DNA from: Edaphobacter dinghuensis
GTDB taxonomy: Bacteria > Acidobacteriota > Terriglobia > Terriglobales > Acidobacteriaceae
Length of the DNA stretch: 64,000 nucleotides
Reading direction: 5' to 3'
NCBI RefSeq assembly: GCF_014640335.1
Contig: NZ_BMGT01000002.1
Span: 248,001-312,000 of the forward strand
Shown: in pieces, positions 25,627 to 33,723 of the stretch
Layout: each line of letters begins with the position of its first letter
Numbering within the stretch: the first letter of the stretch is position 1
Notes under the pieces: model-generated
Database searches by the model: none
What the model was told of the DNA's origin: nothing
What the model saw: the letters and a program-made list of their open reading frames with translations, nothing else
Made by a program: the position numbers and the translations under genes

Positions 25627-27993
25627 CTAACGACAACTGTAGTCGATCGTAACTACTCCACGCCAAACTACTCCAGCCGTAATATCAAAGCCCTGAGCAC
25701 TCTCATCTCCGCTGCCAATTCCTAAAAATGTAGAGCCGCCGTTTTGCGTGGCGATACAGATAGTCCCCGCAGGCAACGAAGTCCGTACGCTTGCGATCGT
25801 CCCCGCAGACGCGGATGCAGCAGCGGCGAGGATAATGCGGCCACGATCGGAGGTGCAGACGTACCCTTTAGCGCATGCCGCGCTTATACCTCGACTGGCA
25901 GCCCCAGGCAGCACGGTGGCAAGTGTCTGCGATGCGGAAGAGGTCGCTCCTCCGGTTGGTCTCCCTACAGTTAAAGCGTTTGAACTACCTGTTGACTGTG
26001 CGCCTGCGACAGCGTGTGAGTTAATAACAACCTGTCCGTGGGAGTTAGTAATGGTCAACACCTGGCCGGGTGATCTCGGGTCCTGCAGATCGATCTGCGT
26101 CGTCGTCAGCGGCCCATTGAGATGTCCCGTAAACAGGCTGGCTGACATCTGCGGCACCGTAAAGTTTCCATCGGAGGGGTCATAGTCCATCTCACCATTT
26201 TGAAGCTGGAATATTTGATAAGGGGCCTGATGATTACATCCCCTAAGGTCACATCCAACTGTGATCAGACTTCCTGCATTCAGCGGAGCCGACCTCGCAT
26301 AAATAAGGTCGCGATACGGCCCTTCATAGACGCTCCACTGAATCGGCTCCAGCGTTCCTCCGCATCCGATGTAAAGAGGACAAGGATTTAGATTCCTCCA
26401 CGTTGAAGGATAGTAATTTGCGCTAATTCCTGCCCCCATGAATGCCCATAGCTGGCCACCGGAGTTAGTGCCGTTGGGCAACGTGTGTTGATACACGCTT
26501 GTCATCTTCGCTCCCATTTCAAAAGAAGGGTTGTGCGGGTTCTCAATCATATCGCCGGGGGCCCAATCAACCGAGTTAGGTTCCAACGGAACTCTGCCTG
26601 CGACCTCTGGCCCCAGCACCTCTGCGCCCGGATAGAGATGAAAACCATAGTAGGAAGATGGAAGGTCGATCGTAGCCGACTGGCTGGTTGTGTCCGGTCC
26701 GGGCTGCGACCAATGCAGGTCGCGGTTCAGGTCGTCATCATATGCAGGCTGATGAACCGTACCATTTAAAGAAGGATCGCTTGCCCCTGCAATGACAACC
26801 GATGCGGCGTGGTTAAAGATGTAGGGTTCATTGGCCTGACTAAAACTTGCTGTTACGACACCGTTCTTTCTTGAGAGGTTTCTCAACTTGACGGGAGGTT
26901 CATACACCCGGAGCACATTCTGTTTTGTGAATCCCTTAACGTTCCAGATATAGGCCAGGTGGCTCGAATCGGTCGCACCCACAACCTCATAGCTCGTGGG
27001 GAAACCATCGCGCGCGATATTTCGATCAAGGCTCAGATACTGTCCGCAGAGTCCGCCCTGCCATAGCGACGTTGGGTTATTCGCATCGGTGCCATTGGGA
27101 TTTTTGTGGACGATGGTGACATCCTGCACTCCATTCGCAGCCGTCTCTGTCTTTGTGATCAAGACCTGCTCCGGATACCACCCTCCGGCGAGGCAGGCTT
27201 TGCCGGTGACAAAAGAGCCGCGAATCAGATGAACGCCGGTCAGCGTAATTGTCTCCGGTGTATTTTCAACCTTGATCCGTGGAATTGGCGTATTCACAAC
27301 TCCGATTCCAGTCGATACCGGCAGTGTGGCCGAGACCGGGATAACATGCACCGAAGTGCCCTTAACCAGAGTCTCCTCTCCGGTCACGATGCCGGAGATC
27401 TTTCCCTTGCTGATATCCAGCATGTAAGCGCCGTCGGTAGTTGTCTGCTGCGATTGCGAGCCGGCGACATAGGTAACCGGCAAGAGAGTTGTTCCAGCAG
27501 TGGCACCCTCGGCCGCGGTTCCGTGAAACCACTTGTCGGTCTCGCCGCCCTGGCGGGTATCGAGCGCAAAGCCCTCGTCAGACTGAGCAGTCACACCTCC
27601 ATCCGTAAAGGCATAGGTATATTGCGCGGCAAAGTCGCCTGTAGCGTGCTTCACAGCGTTGGAGACACTCATCTGCCCGATGCCGCGGGTGTTGAAGGTC
27701 CCGGTCGATGAAGTTCCAATCTGCACGCTCCAGCCGCCGGCGTTCCCCCAGTTATAGCCCGGCGTATTGAACTCGTAGAGATTGTTATGCGCGATGAGGT
27801 GATGAGGATCGAACTGATCGAAGGTAAATCGTTGTGCGATGGAGACGCTGTGGTCTTGATTGATGCTGGAAGAGTTGTGGAAGACCTGAGTTTGTGGCGC
27901 CCCCTCCCGGGCTGCATCCTGGGTCTGCGCCACCGCGCCGTAGCTCAACATTAACATTGCACCCACTATCCATCCGCATTGCACCAGTTTCAT
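25627..27993 (-). CDS. Large secreted protein of unknown function
   Basis: A 788-residue protein with a signal peptide (MKLVQCGWIVGAMLMLSYGAVAQ) from ATG 27993; GAGGG lies about 7 bases upstream. The remainder is rich in Gly, Thr, Ser and Asn with strand-like segments, including a Trp/Gly-rich stretch (YNWGNAGGWSVQIG) near residue 80, several Cys pairs (NPCPLYIGCGG, GCDLRGCNH) and a compact C-terminal part from about residue 690 with CAKGYVCTSDRG. I do not recognise a family; a beta-rich extracellular or surface protein is the most that can be said. It lies 102 bases upstream of, and co-directional with, the LacI-family gene. Confidence 0.7.
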   Translation of the reverse strand: MKLVQCGWIVGAMLMLSYGAVAQTQDAAREGAPQTQVFHNSSSINQDHSVSIAQRFTFDQFDPHHLIAHNNLYEFNTPGYNWGNAGGWSVQIGTSSTGTFNTRGIGQMSVSNAVKHATGDFAAQYTYAFTDGGVTAQSDEGFALDTRQGGETDKWFHGTAAEGATAGTTLLPVTYVAGSQSQQTTTDGAYMLDISKGKISGIVTGEETLVKGTSVHVIPVSATLPVSTGIGVVNTPIPRIKVENTPETITLTGVHLIRGSFVTGKACLAGGWYPEQVLITKTETAANGVQDVTIVHKNPNGTDANNPTSLWQGGLCGQYLSLDRNIARDGFPTSYEVVGATDSSHLAYIWNVKGFTKQNVLRVYEPPVKLRNLSRKNGVVTASFSQANEPYIFNHAASVVIAGASDPSLNGTVHQPAYDDDLNRDLHWSQPGPDTTSQSATIDLPSSYYGFHLYPGAEVLGPEVAGRVPLEPNSVDWAPGDMIENPHNPSFEMGAKMTSVYQHTLPNGTNSGGQLWAFMGAGISANYYPSTWRNLNPCPLYIGCGGTLEPIQWSVYEGPYRDLIYARSAPLNAGSLITVGCDLRGCNHQAPYQIFQLQNGEMDYDPSDGNFTVPQMSASLFTGHLNGPLTTTQIDLQDPRSPGQVLTITNSHGQVVINSHAVAGAQSTGSSNALTVGRPTGGATSSASQTLATVLPGAASRGISAACAKGYVCTSDRGRIILAAAASASAGTIASVRTSLPAGTICIATQNGGSTFLGIGSGDESAQGFDITAGVVWRGVVTIDYSCR

Positions 27994-28110
27994 AACAGAG
28001 CCCTCTTCCGTCATTTTATTGATCCGATAGGTGAGATGCAGGATCGCTTCGTTTGCGATACTTTATGCAACTCTCGCCCTGTCGCAAGATCGGTCTTATA
28101 ATCAGCCCCA

Positions 28111-28833
28111 GTGAGTCGCAAAGCCCAACCCGCCCGCTACCCGGCCAATCAGACCCTGCTCATCGACGCAGACGATACCCTCTGGGAGAACAACATCTAT
28201 TTTGAGCGGGCGATCGCTTCTTTCATCTCTTATCTCGACCATCGCATCTATAACGCCGAACAAGTTCGCGAGCGCCTCAACTGCGTCGAACGCGCGACCA
28301 TCGCCTCGCGCGGCTATGGTTTAAACAGCTTTCGCCAATCGCTTATCACCTGCTTCGAGCAGCTTACCGATCGCCCCATTACACCGGACAAGCACGCACG
28401 CATCGTCAGCTTTGCCCAATCCATCGCCGACCAGGAGATCGAGTTGCTTCCCCACGTAGCTGAGACTCTTGCCGAGCTCGCCACGCGCCATCGTCTCATC
28501 CTCGTCACCAAGGGAGACCATGCCGAACAGAGCGATAAGCTTCAACGCTCTGGTCTTGCGCCGCACTTCAGCGCCGTCGAAGTGCTACCTGAAAAGCACA
28601 ACGCGGCGTATCGCAGCCTCTCGGCGCATCATGGCTGCGAAGGTTGCACCACGTGGATGATCGGCAATAGTCCCAAGTCTGACATCAACCCTGCCTTTGC
28701 TGCCGGGCTCAACGCCATCTTCATCCCGCATGACTTTACCTGGGCACTCGAACGCGAGAATATCGACCATCCGCCCGCAGACCGGCAGCTTCTCGAACTC
28801 GCGCACTTCGCAGACCTGACTCGTCACTTCTAG
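28111..28833 (+). CDS. HAD-superfamily hydrolase
   Basis: A 240-residue haloacid-dehalogenase-type phosphatase. Motif I is LIDADDTLW (nucleophile Asp about residue 19, acid/base Asp 21), motif II is LVTKGD, motif III is a Lys in the KLQRSG or PEKHN region, and motif IV is GNSPKSDINPA. A helical cap lies between motifs I and II. Enzymes of this type remove phosphate from small metabolites; the substrate is unknown. The start is GTG 28111. It is divergent from the orphan secreted protein and is followed by the Cys-rich peptide gene. Confidence 0.85.
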   Translation: MSRKAQPARYPANQTLLIDADDTLWENNIYFERAIASFISYLDHRIYNAEQVRERLNCVERATIASRGYGLNSFRQSLITCFEQLTDRPITPDKHARIVSFAQSIADQEIELLPHVAETLAELATRHRLILVTKGDHAEQSDKLQRSGLAPHFSAVEVLPEKHNAAYRSLSAHHGCEGCTTWMIGNSPKSDINPAFAAGLNAIFIPHDFTWALERENIDHPPADRQLLELAHFADLTRHF

Positions 28834-28861
28834 CCTAATTTTCTCTTCCAGACTTCAAAAC

Positions 28862-28887
28862 TGTAAGATCTGCGAGCCTCATCCGTC
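28862..28887 (+). promoter_or_regulatory. Candidate ECF sigma-type promoter
   Basis: TGTAAG (28862-28867) and CGTC (28884-28887) are 16 bases apart, the usual layout of ECF promoters (a TGTAAC-like -35 and a CGTC-type -10). It precedes the Cys-rich peptide and the ECF sigma gene, so self-activation by that sigma factor is plausible. A small hairpin (CGGAC/GTCCG, 28899-28914) lies in the leader. Confidence 0.4.
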
Positions 28888-28932
28888 AGCTACAGTGTCG
28901 GACATAACAGTCCGGCAAAAAGGAGAATGGAA

Positions 28933-28998
28933 ATGAATACATACCTATGCCCTTGCGGACTGGATTGCCCCTGCGGACCTGGCTGCCCTTGCTCGTAA
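28933..28998 (+). CDS. Cysteine-rich 21-residue peptide, metallothionein-like
   Basis: A very short open frame with a textbook ribosome-binding site: AGGAG at 28921-28925, 7 bases before ATG 28933 (an ATG at 28927 is too close to it). The peptide starts MNTYLC and then repeats the unit PCGxxC, ending PCS: six cysteines at residues 6, 8, 12, 14, 18 and 20, five of them followed by Pro or Gly. At the DNA level the repeat is two 18-base units plus a partial third. Such spacing suits thiolate metal binding. It lies 68 bases upstream of an ECF sigma gene that itself has two Cys motifs. I know of no described family; a metal buffer, sensor or leader peptide are all possible. Expression is not shown. 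Confidence 0.6.
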   Translation: MNTYLCPCGLDCPCGPGCPCS

Positions 28999-29018
28999 TC
29001 TCACTAATCAACCATCAT

Positions 29019-29048
29019 GGTGCGGTGTGGAGCGATCCACACCGCACC
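29019..29048 (+). terminator. 12-bp stem-loop between the Cys-rich peptide and sigma genes
   Basis: GGTGCGGTGTGG (29019-29030) pairs perfectly with CCACACCGCACC (29037-29048) around the loop AGCGAT. No T-tract follows. The stem ends 18 bases before the sigma ATG, so it may act as an attenuator, an RNA-stability element or a translational block that sets the ratio of peptide to sigma factor. Confidence 0.6.
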
Positions 29049-29066
29049 TGAAAGACTTGTTCCATC

Positions 29067-29600
29067 ATGCAAACCGAAGTTATCGCCGGCCTTATCGACC
29101 AAAGAAAGCAGTTTCTCCGCTTCGTCGAAAACCGTGTCAGCTCCCGTGTTATTGCTGAAGACATCATCCAGGCGGCTTACATCCGCGCCATGGAAAAGGC
29201 TTCCACGCTCAACAAAGGCGAGTCTGCCGTCGCCTGGTTCTATCGCATTCTGCGCAACGCCGTGATCGATCACTATCGCCATCGCGCTGCCGAAGATCGT
29301 GCGCTCGAGCAATGGGCCAAGGACCTCATCACCGAGACGCAACCCGATGCAACGACCCAGCAGATTGTCTGCCAGTGCATCGACAATGTCCTTGCAACAC
29401 TCAAGCCCGCTTACAGCGAGATCATCCGCGATGTCGATCTTGCCGAGAACTCCATTGACTCGTTCGCGAAGAAATCAGGCATCACTCCGGCGAATGCATC
29501 CGTCCGCGCTCATCGCGCTCGTCAGGCACTCAAAAAGCAGCTCATTCAGACCTGCCGTACCTGCGCCAAGCACGGCTGCATCGACTGTACCTGTCCCTGA
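29067..29600 (+). CDS. ECF sigma factor with CxC linker and Cys-rich C-terminal tail (CorE-like)
   Basis: A 177-residue ECF sigma factor. Region 2 spans about residues 10-85 (EDIIQAAYIRAME, AWFYRILRNAVIDHYR) and region 4 about 103-160 (LKPAYSEIIRDVDL, then NASVRAHRARQALKKQL). Two features stand out: CQC at residues 102-104 between the two regions, and a tail CRTCAKHGCIDCTC at 163-176 with five cysteines and one His. The same two features define the copper/cadmium/zinc-responsive CorE-type (ECF44) sigma factors, which sense metal directly and have no anti-sigma factor. None is encoded here. The Cys-rich peptide gene lies upstream; the receptor gene downstream is convergent. The metal sensed and the targets are not evident. 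Confidence 0.85.
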   Translation: MQTEVIAGLIDQRKQFLRFVENRVSSRVIAEDIIQAAYIRAMEKASTLNKGESAVAWFYRILRNAVIDHYRHRAAEDRALEQWAKDLITETQPDATTQQIVCQCIDNVLATLKPAYSEIIRDVDLAENSIDSFAKKSGITPANASVRAHRARQALKKQLIQTCRTCAKHGCIDCTCP

Positions 29601-29664
29601 TCGGCATCGTTCGTCATAGCTCCGAGCCGGATATGTTATCTCGGCCCGAAGCCATGACCTTCTA

Positions 29665-32600
29665 TCAGAAGTAGAACTTGCCGCCGAGTTCAACTGTGCG
29701 AGCCTGGTTGATCTGCTGCAGGGTAACGGCTCCGAAGTTCGAGTCGTTGGGGTTCGTATCCGGTGCGCCGAAGCGTGGGTGATTCAGAGCATTGAACGCA
29801 TCGAAACGGAGTTGAAAGCGAGTAGTGGAGTTGATAGCAAAGTTCTTATAGAGGCCAACCACCAGTTCGCTGACTCCCTGCTGGCGAATATTTCCCCAAC
29901 GGGTCGGATAGTTGCGGATATATGCGGCAAAATCTTGATAGACGCCGTTGCGGATCGTATCTCCTTTAGGCGGTTTGTAGCCGGCACCCGGCATCTGCTG
30001 TATGCCCGTCCACGCGGGATAGGTTGAGATGTCGGTATTCCGGTTGGGAAAGGCGACAAACTGGCTGGTATCGAACCAGCGCTTCAGGGTTCGCTGCTTG
30101 CCCGTGAGTGCAGCACTCTGCCCGCTGTAGAAAGAGTCCGTCGAAAAGACGACAGGAACGCCGGAGCTGGCCGAGTAATTCCCTGTGATCTCCCATCCAC
30201 CGACCAGCATATCCAACGGGCGGGACAGCGATCCGCCCCACTGGCGACCACGTCCAAAGGGAAGATCCCATATTCCGGTGAGAGCGAGAACATAGGGACG
30301 ATCTTCTCCGCCGAGCTTGTGCTCAACCTTGGGGCCTGCAATCTGAGGCCCCAGGAACGCGGTATCTTCAAAGAGCTTCGACCAACTAAAGGCGGTAATC
30401 AACGAGAGCCCGTTTGAATAGCGGCGCTCAATCTTGGTCTGCAGAGCGTCGTATCCGTTCTTGCCCGTGGGTCGGTTCTGGTTGATCGCGCCCAACAGTG
30501 GAATGGGATTGAGCAACTGGTTGACGGTTACGTTCTTGCTGCTGGCGATCGTACCGGTTACATTCGGCAACTGGTAGAAGGGATTGGGAAGCAGCGTGTT
30601 CCACGGCAGAATATCGCCGGGACGTCCGTTGGCATCGAAGACAGGTTGTTGCAACTGCTTCCACAACGCGAAGCTGGGCTCGTTTTCATTCCACGTCCAC
30701 GGAATGTTGTAGGTCTTATTGTGCGAGTATCCGATCTCGAAGAGCCAGCTTCCATATTGCTGTTGCAGATGCAGCGAATACTCCCACGAGTACATGCGGT
30801 TGAGGTTGGGATCGTCCCAGTTGACTCCCTGTCCGAGGTTCGTCAACGGCCCAAGCGAAGAACCCGTCGGTTGCAAAATGCCACTATGAAATGGATTGGA
30901 GAGCGTGTCATAGGGCGTCAGGTTATTGTCCTGCGATGTGATCAGAGCGGTCGTACGCGAGAAGCCGTTCTGTCCGCCGGTCACAAAACTGGCCTGGGTA
31001 AAGCGTCCGAAGCCACCGCGAAGAACAGCATTCGGCGCGATCTTGTAAGCAAAACCGGCGCGAGGCTGCCACTCGTGATAGTCCGGATCGACCGGCGTGC
31101 GCGGCGTTCCGTTGACTCCTGCGAACAACTGCGCTCCCATGACCTTGAAGGCAGAGGAAGGCAAAAGCTGGTTAAGAATCTGTACACCGGCGTTGGATTG
31201 ATTGTTCGCCATAATGCTGGCGTAGGAGGCCTGTGCCGAGTTGCTGACAGGATTGATGACAGTCGGATCGAATCGGTCCGTCAGGCGATTGTGACGCTCG
31301 GTGATCGGCTGTTCCAGGTCCCAGCGCATGCCGAGATTCACCGTCAGTTTCGGCGTCAGACGCCAATCGTCCTGAAAAAAGCCTGCGATGTAGTGCTGCG
31401 AGTAGAAGGCAGTCGCGTTCACAGGCACGTTACCACCAGAGGGCAGCCCCAGCAGGAAGGCAGCAAAGGTGCTCCCGTTGCCCGTGCCCCCAGAGACGAG
31501 TGCGTTCTGCTGCGTCCATGTACTGGTGAAGTCAAACTCGCCCTGGTTGCCAAGATTTCCCGCGGCATTCTGCAAGATCCAGAACTCACCGCCGAAGCGG
31601 AAGGTGTGTGTCTTGTAGATCTGGGTAAGAGTTGCGGCCCAGGTGTGATACGTGTCCATGCTGTATGACGACGCGTTCGTAGTGCCGAAGTCCCCCGCTA
31701 CTCCCTTGATGTAGGGGAACGAAGGCTTCACAAGTTGCGAAGTAAACGCCTGCGAGAAGCCTAGCTTCGTTGGATCGAAACCGGCGCCGTTGCTCGAGGA
31801 AGGGCTCTCATAACGGTTAAGCGTGTAGTGCATGGAAAGGACTCTGCTGTCCCCCAACGTCCATACATGGTCGATACCGACTCGCTTCGACGTGCGAAAG
31901 AGATTGCTGCCACTGGCAACAGTGCCAAAGTTGTTGCCGCTGAACTCCGACAGATGATCCCAGTTGACAGTGACGAAGCTGTGCTGCGAATTATTCCAGT
32001 TCTGGTCGACGCGTACAGCAATGACCGGATATGTGTCCTGTCGTGTCGCCGGCGAGACGAAGTTATTGGAGTCCGTCGACGTACCATCTCCCGCTGTATT
32101 GGGCAGCGGAATGTAAGCGAGGATATTTTTCGCAACCGGATCGAGCAGACTAGGCGTAATCACGTTTCCACCAAACTGTTTGCGGTTGCCCTTCGAGTCG
32201 ACCTGGAACGGGTTGTAGATATTGATCGGATAGGTAACGCGGTTTCCGCTGACGACCTGGGTCGTGAAGGACTGGCTGAAATCTCCTGTACGCTCGAGCG
32301 CCGTAGGCAGCGAAAGCGTGCTCGGCAGCGGATTAGTGTTGATGGTCTTGTCGAAGGCAAAGAAGAAGAACGTGCGGTCTCTTCCGTTGTAGATCTTTGG
32401 CAACCTCACCGGTCCGCCAAACGTGCCTCCAAACTGGTTGAAGTGAACGGACGGAGTCGTTAAGCCGATCAAATTGTTCTGGTAGAGATTGGCGTTGAGA
32501 AAGTTGTTCTGGTTGTACTCATACAGAACGCCGTGATACTGCTTACCTCCGCCTCGCGTCTCCATGTTGATGGTCGCACCGGCCTGACGCCCGATCGACG

Positions 32601-33321
32601 CATCGTAGGCATTGGTCTGCACGCGAAACTCCTGCACGCTGTCCATCGGCGGAATAAAGTCGATATCGCCGCCCGTCTTAGTATTGGGCATACCGTCCAG
32701 TTGAAAGTTATTCGAGTTGGTATCGTTGCGGCCGCCATTTGCGGTGAACTGCGATGCCGCATCGTTGGACCAGCCACGAGCAACGTTCGACCCCTGCTCG
32801 CGCTGCACAACACCAGGAGCCAGCGTGGCAAACAACGTCGGCACATGAGACTGTGTCGGCAGATCGTCGAGCTCGCGCCGGGTAACTACAGTCCCCGAGG
32901 TTGCCGCCGTCGTATCGATCAGCGGAGTCTCCGACGTGACCGTGACCGTCTGCGCCTCAGACCCGACCGCCAACTGCATGTCGAACTGCTTCACATCGGC
33001 GGCCTGCAGCGTGATGCCTACACGCTTTTCCGAACGAAATCCCGGAGATGCAATCGTGAAGTGATACTTGCCCGGCAGTAGCAATTGAATCTGCCACAGG
33101 CCTTTGTCGTTCGTGACCGTAGTACGCGCCACGTTCGTATCGTTGGAGATGACGGAGATCGCTGCTCCACGAATGACTGACCCCTGGGGATCGGTTACGC
33201 GCCCACCGATGGTCGCGCGGACGTCCTGTGCAAATCCTGCCCCTCCCCAGCAGATGGTTAGAAGAAATACTGCCCAGCCCAATACAACACCTACGTTGTT
33301 CCCTCGGAAGAATCTATGCAT
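29665..33321 (-). CDS. TonB-dependent receptor (Oar-like), second copy type
   Basis: A 1,218-residue outer-membrane receptor. A signal peptide (to about residue 31, CWGGAGFAQD) precedes a carboxypeptidase-regulatory domain (about 32-115, ATIGGRVTDPQGSVIRGA). The plug follows, with VQEFRVQTNAYDASIGRQAG and NMETRGGGKQYHGVLYEYNQ, then a beta-barrel ending in VELGGKFYF. It differs from the receptor at 19700 in lacking an adjacent LacI-type operator and helper genes, and it converges on the sigma factor gene. A sigma70-type promoter lies at 33426-33454. The ligand is unknown; glycans and peptides are both possible for this class. Confidence 0.9.
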   Translation of the reverse strand: MHRFFRGNNVGVVLGWAVFLLTICWGGAGFAQDVRATIGGRVTDPQGSVIRGAAISVISNDTNVARTTVTNDKGLWQIQLLLPGKYHFTIASPGFRSEKRVGITLQAADVKQFDMQLAVGSEAQTVTVTSETPLIDTTAATSGTVVTRRELDDLPTQSHVPTLFATLAPGVVQREQGSNVARGWSNDAASQFTANGGRNDTNSNNFQLDGMPNTKTGGDIDFIPPMDSVQEFRVQTNAYDASIGRQAGATINMETRGGGKQYHGVLYEYNQNNFLNANLYQNNLIGLTTPSVHFNQFGGTFGGPVRLPKIYNGRDRTFFFFAFDKTINTNPLPSTLSLPTALERTGDFSQSFTTQVVSGNRVTYPINIYNPFQVDSKGNRKQFGGNVITPSLLDPVAKNILAYIPLPNTAGDGTSTDSNNFVSPATRQDTYPVIAVRVDQNWNNSQHSFVTVNWDHLSEFSGNNFGTVASGSNLFRTSKRVGIDHVWTLGDSRVLSMHYTLNRYESPSSSNGAGFDPTKLGFSQAFTSQLVKPSFPYIKGVAGDFGTTNASSYSMDTYHTWAATLTQIYKTHTFRFGGEFWILQNAAGNLGNQGEFDFTSTWTQQNALVSGGTGNGSTFAAFLLGLPSGGNVPVNATAFYSQHYIAGFFQDDWRLTPKLTVNLGMRWDLEQPITERHNRLTDRFDPTVINPVSNSAQASYASIMANNQSNAGVQILNQLLPSSAFKVMGAQLFAGVNGTPRTPVDPDYHEWQPRAGFAYKIAPNAVLRGGFGRFTQASFVTGGQNGFSRTTALITSQDNNLTPYDTLSNPFHSGILQPTGSSLGPLTNLGQGVNWDDPNLNRMYSWEYSLHLQQQYGSWLFEIGYSHNKTYNIPWTWNENEPSFALWKQLQQPVFDANGRPGDILPWNTLLPNPFYQLPNVTGTIASSKNVTVNQLLNPIPLLGAINQNRPTGKNGYDALQTKIERRYSNGLSLITAFSWSKLFEDTAFLGPQIAGPKVEHKLGGEDRPYVLALTGIWDLPFGRGRQWGGSLSRPLDMLVGGWEITGNYSASSGVPVVFSTDSFYSGQSAALTGKQRTLKRWFDTSQFVAFPNRNTDISTYPAWTGIQQMPGAGYKPPKGDTIRNGVYQDFAAYIRNYPTRWGNIRQQGVSELVVGLYKNFAINSTTRFQLRFDAFNALNHPRFGAPDTNPNDSNFGAVTLQQINQARTVELGGKFYF

Positions 33322-33425
33322 GTATGGCCCCGTATTTATCTTTACTAATTTGTTTTAGGTACGAATCAATGACTGAGCGCAAAAACTCCAGACCGTGTGT
33401 GAAAGTTTGGAAAAAATGCATAGCC

Positions 33426-33454
33426 ATAATGATGGCGAGAGCTACCCTTGTCAA
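33426..33454 (-). promoter_or_regulatory. Sigma70-type promoter of the second receptor gene
   Basis: On the minus strand TTGACA (33454-33449) is followed after 17 bases by CATTAT (33431-33426), 4 of 6 matches to the -10 consensus. Transcription would start near 33419, leaving a leader of about 98 bases. Confidence 0.55.
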
Positions 33455-33475
33455 GTCAAGATTTATCAATGTTTA

Positions 33476-33489
33476 CGATTATGTAATCG
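33476..33489. repeat. Palindrome CGATTA-TG-TAATCG
   Basis: Perfect 6-base arms around TG, 22 bases upstream of the -35 box of the receptor promoter. The size and position suit an activator or repressor site; no regulator can be named. Confidence 0.4.
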
Positions 33490-33723
33490 CTTCCAACAAA
33501 TTAGAGCTAGGCGAATGAAAAGACTGTATCGAGCCATTTTGATCAAAGCGTGAGTCTGACAGCGGGTTTTGCTCTTGTCCTCTATCAGCGCCGTTCAGCG
33601 TAAAAATGTCTCTGCTGCTGCCCTCTGAATTTTCACTTGCAGTACACAAAATTTTCTTCGATACCCCCTTGTGTATCTCCACCGGAAACTCCCTGTAACA
33701 TTGAAACGAGAAGTGAGAGGTGT

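Larger units (their letters stand above)
33322..33723. other. Divergent control region of receptor and decarboxylase genes
   Basis: 402 AT-rich bases without a gene. It holds the receptor promoter (33426-33454, minus) and a palindrome (33476-33489). No clear promoter for the decarboxylase gene was found on the plus strand. Confidence 0.5.

Noticed and set aside
28933-28998. The two 18-base units in the Cys-rich frame as a CRISPR-like or simple DNA repeat
   Set aside because: The units are contiguous, imperfect, in frame and preceded by a proper ribosome-binding site, so coding is the better explanation.
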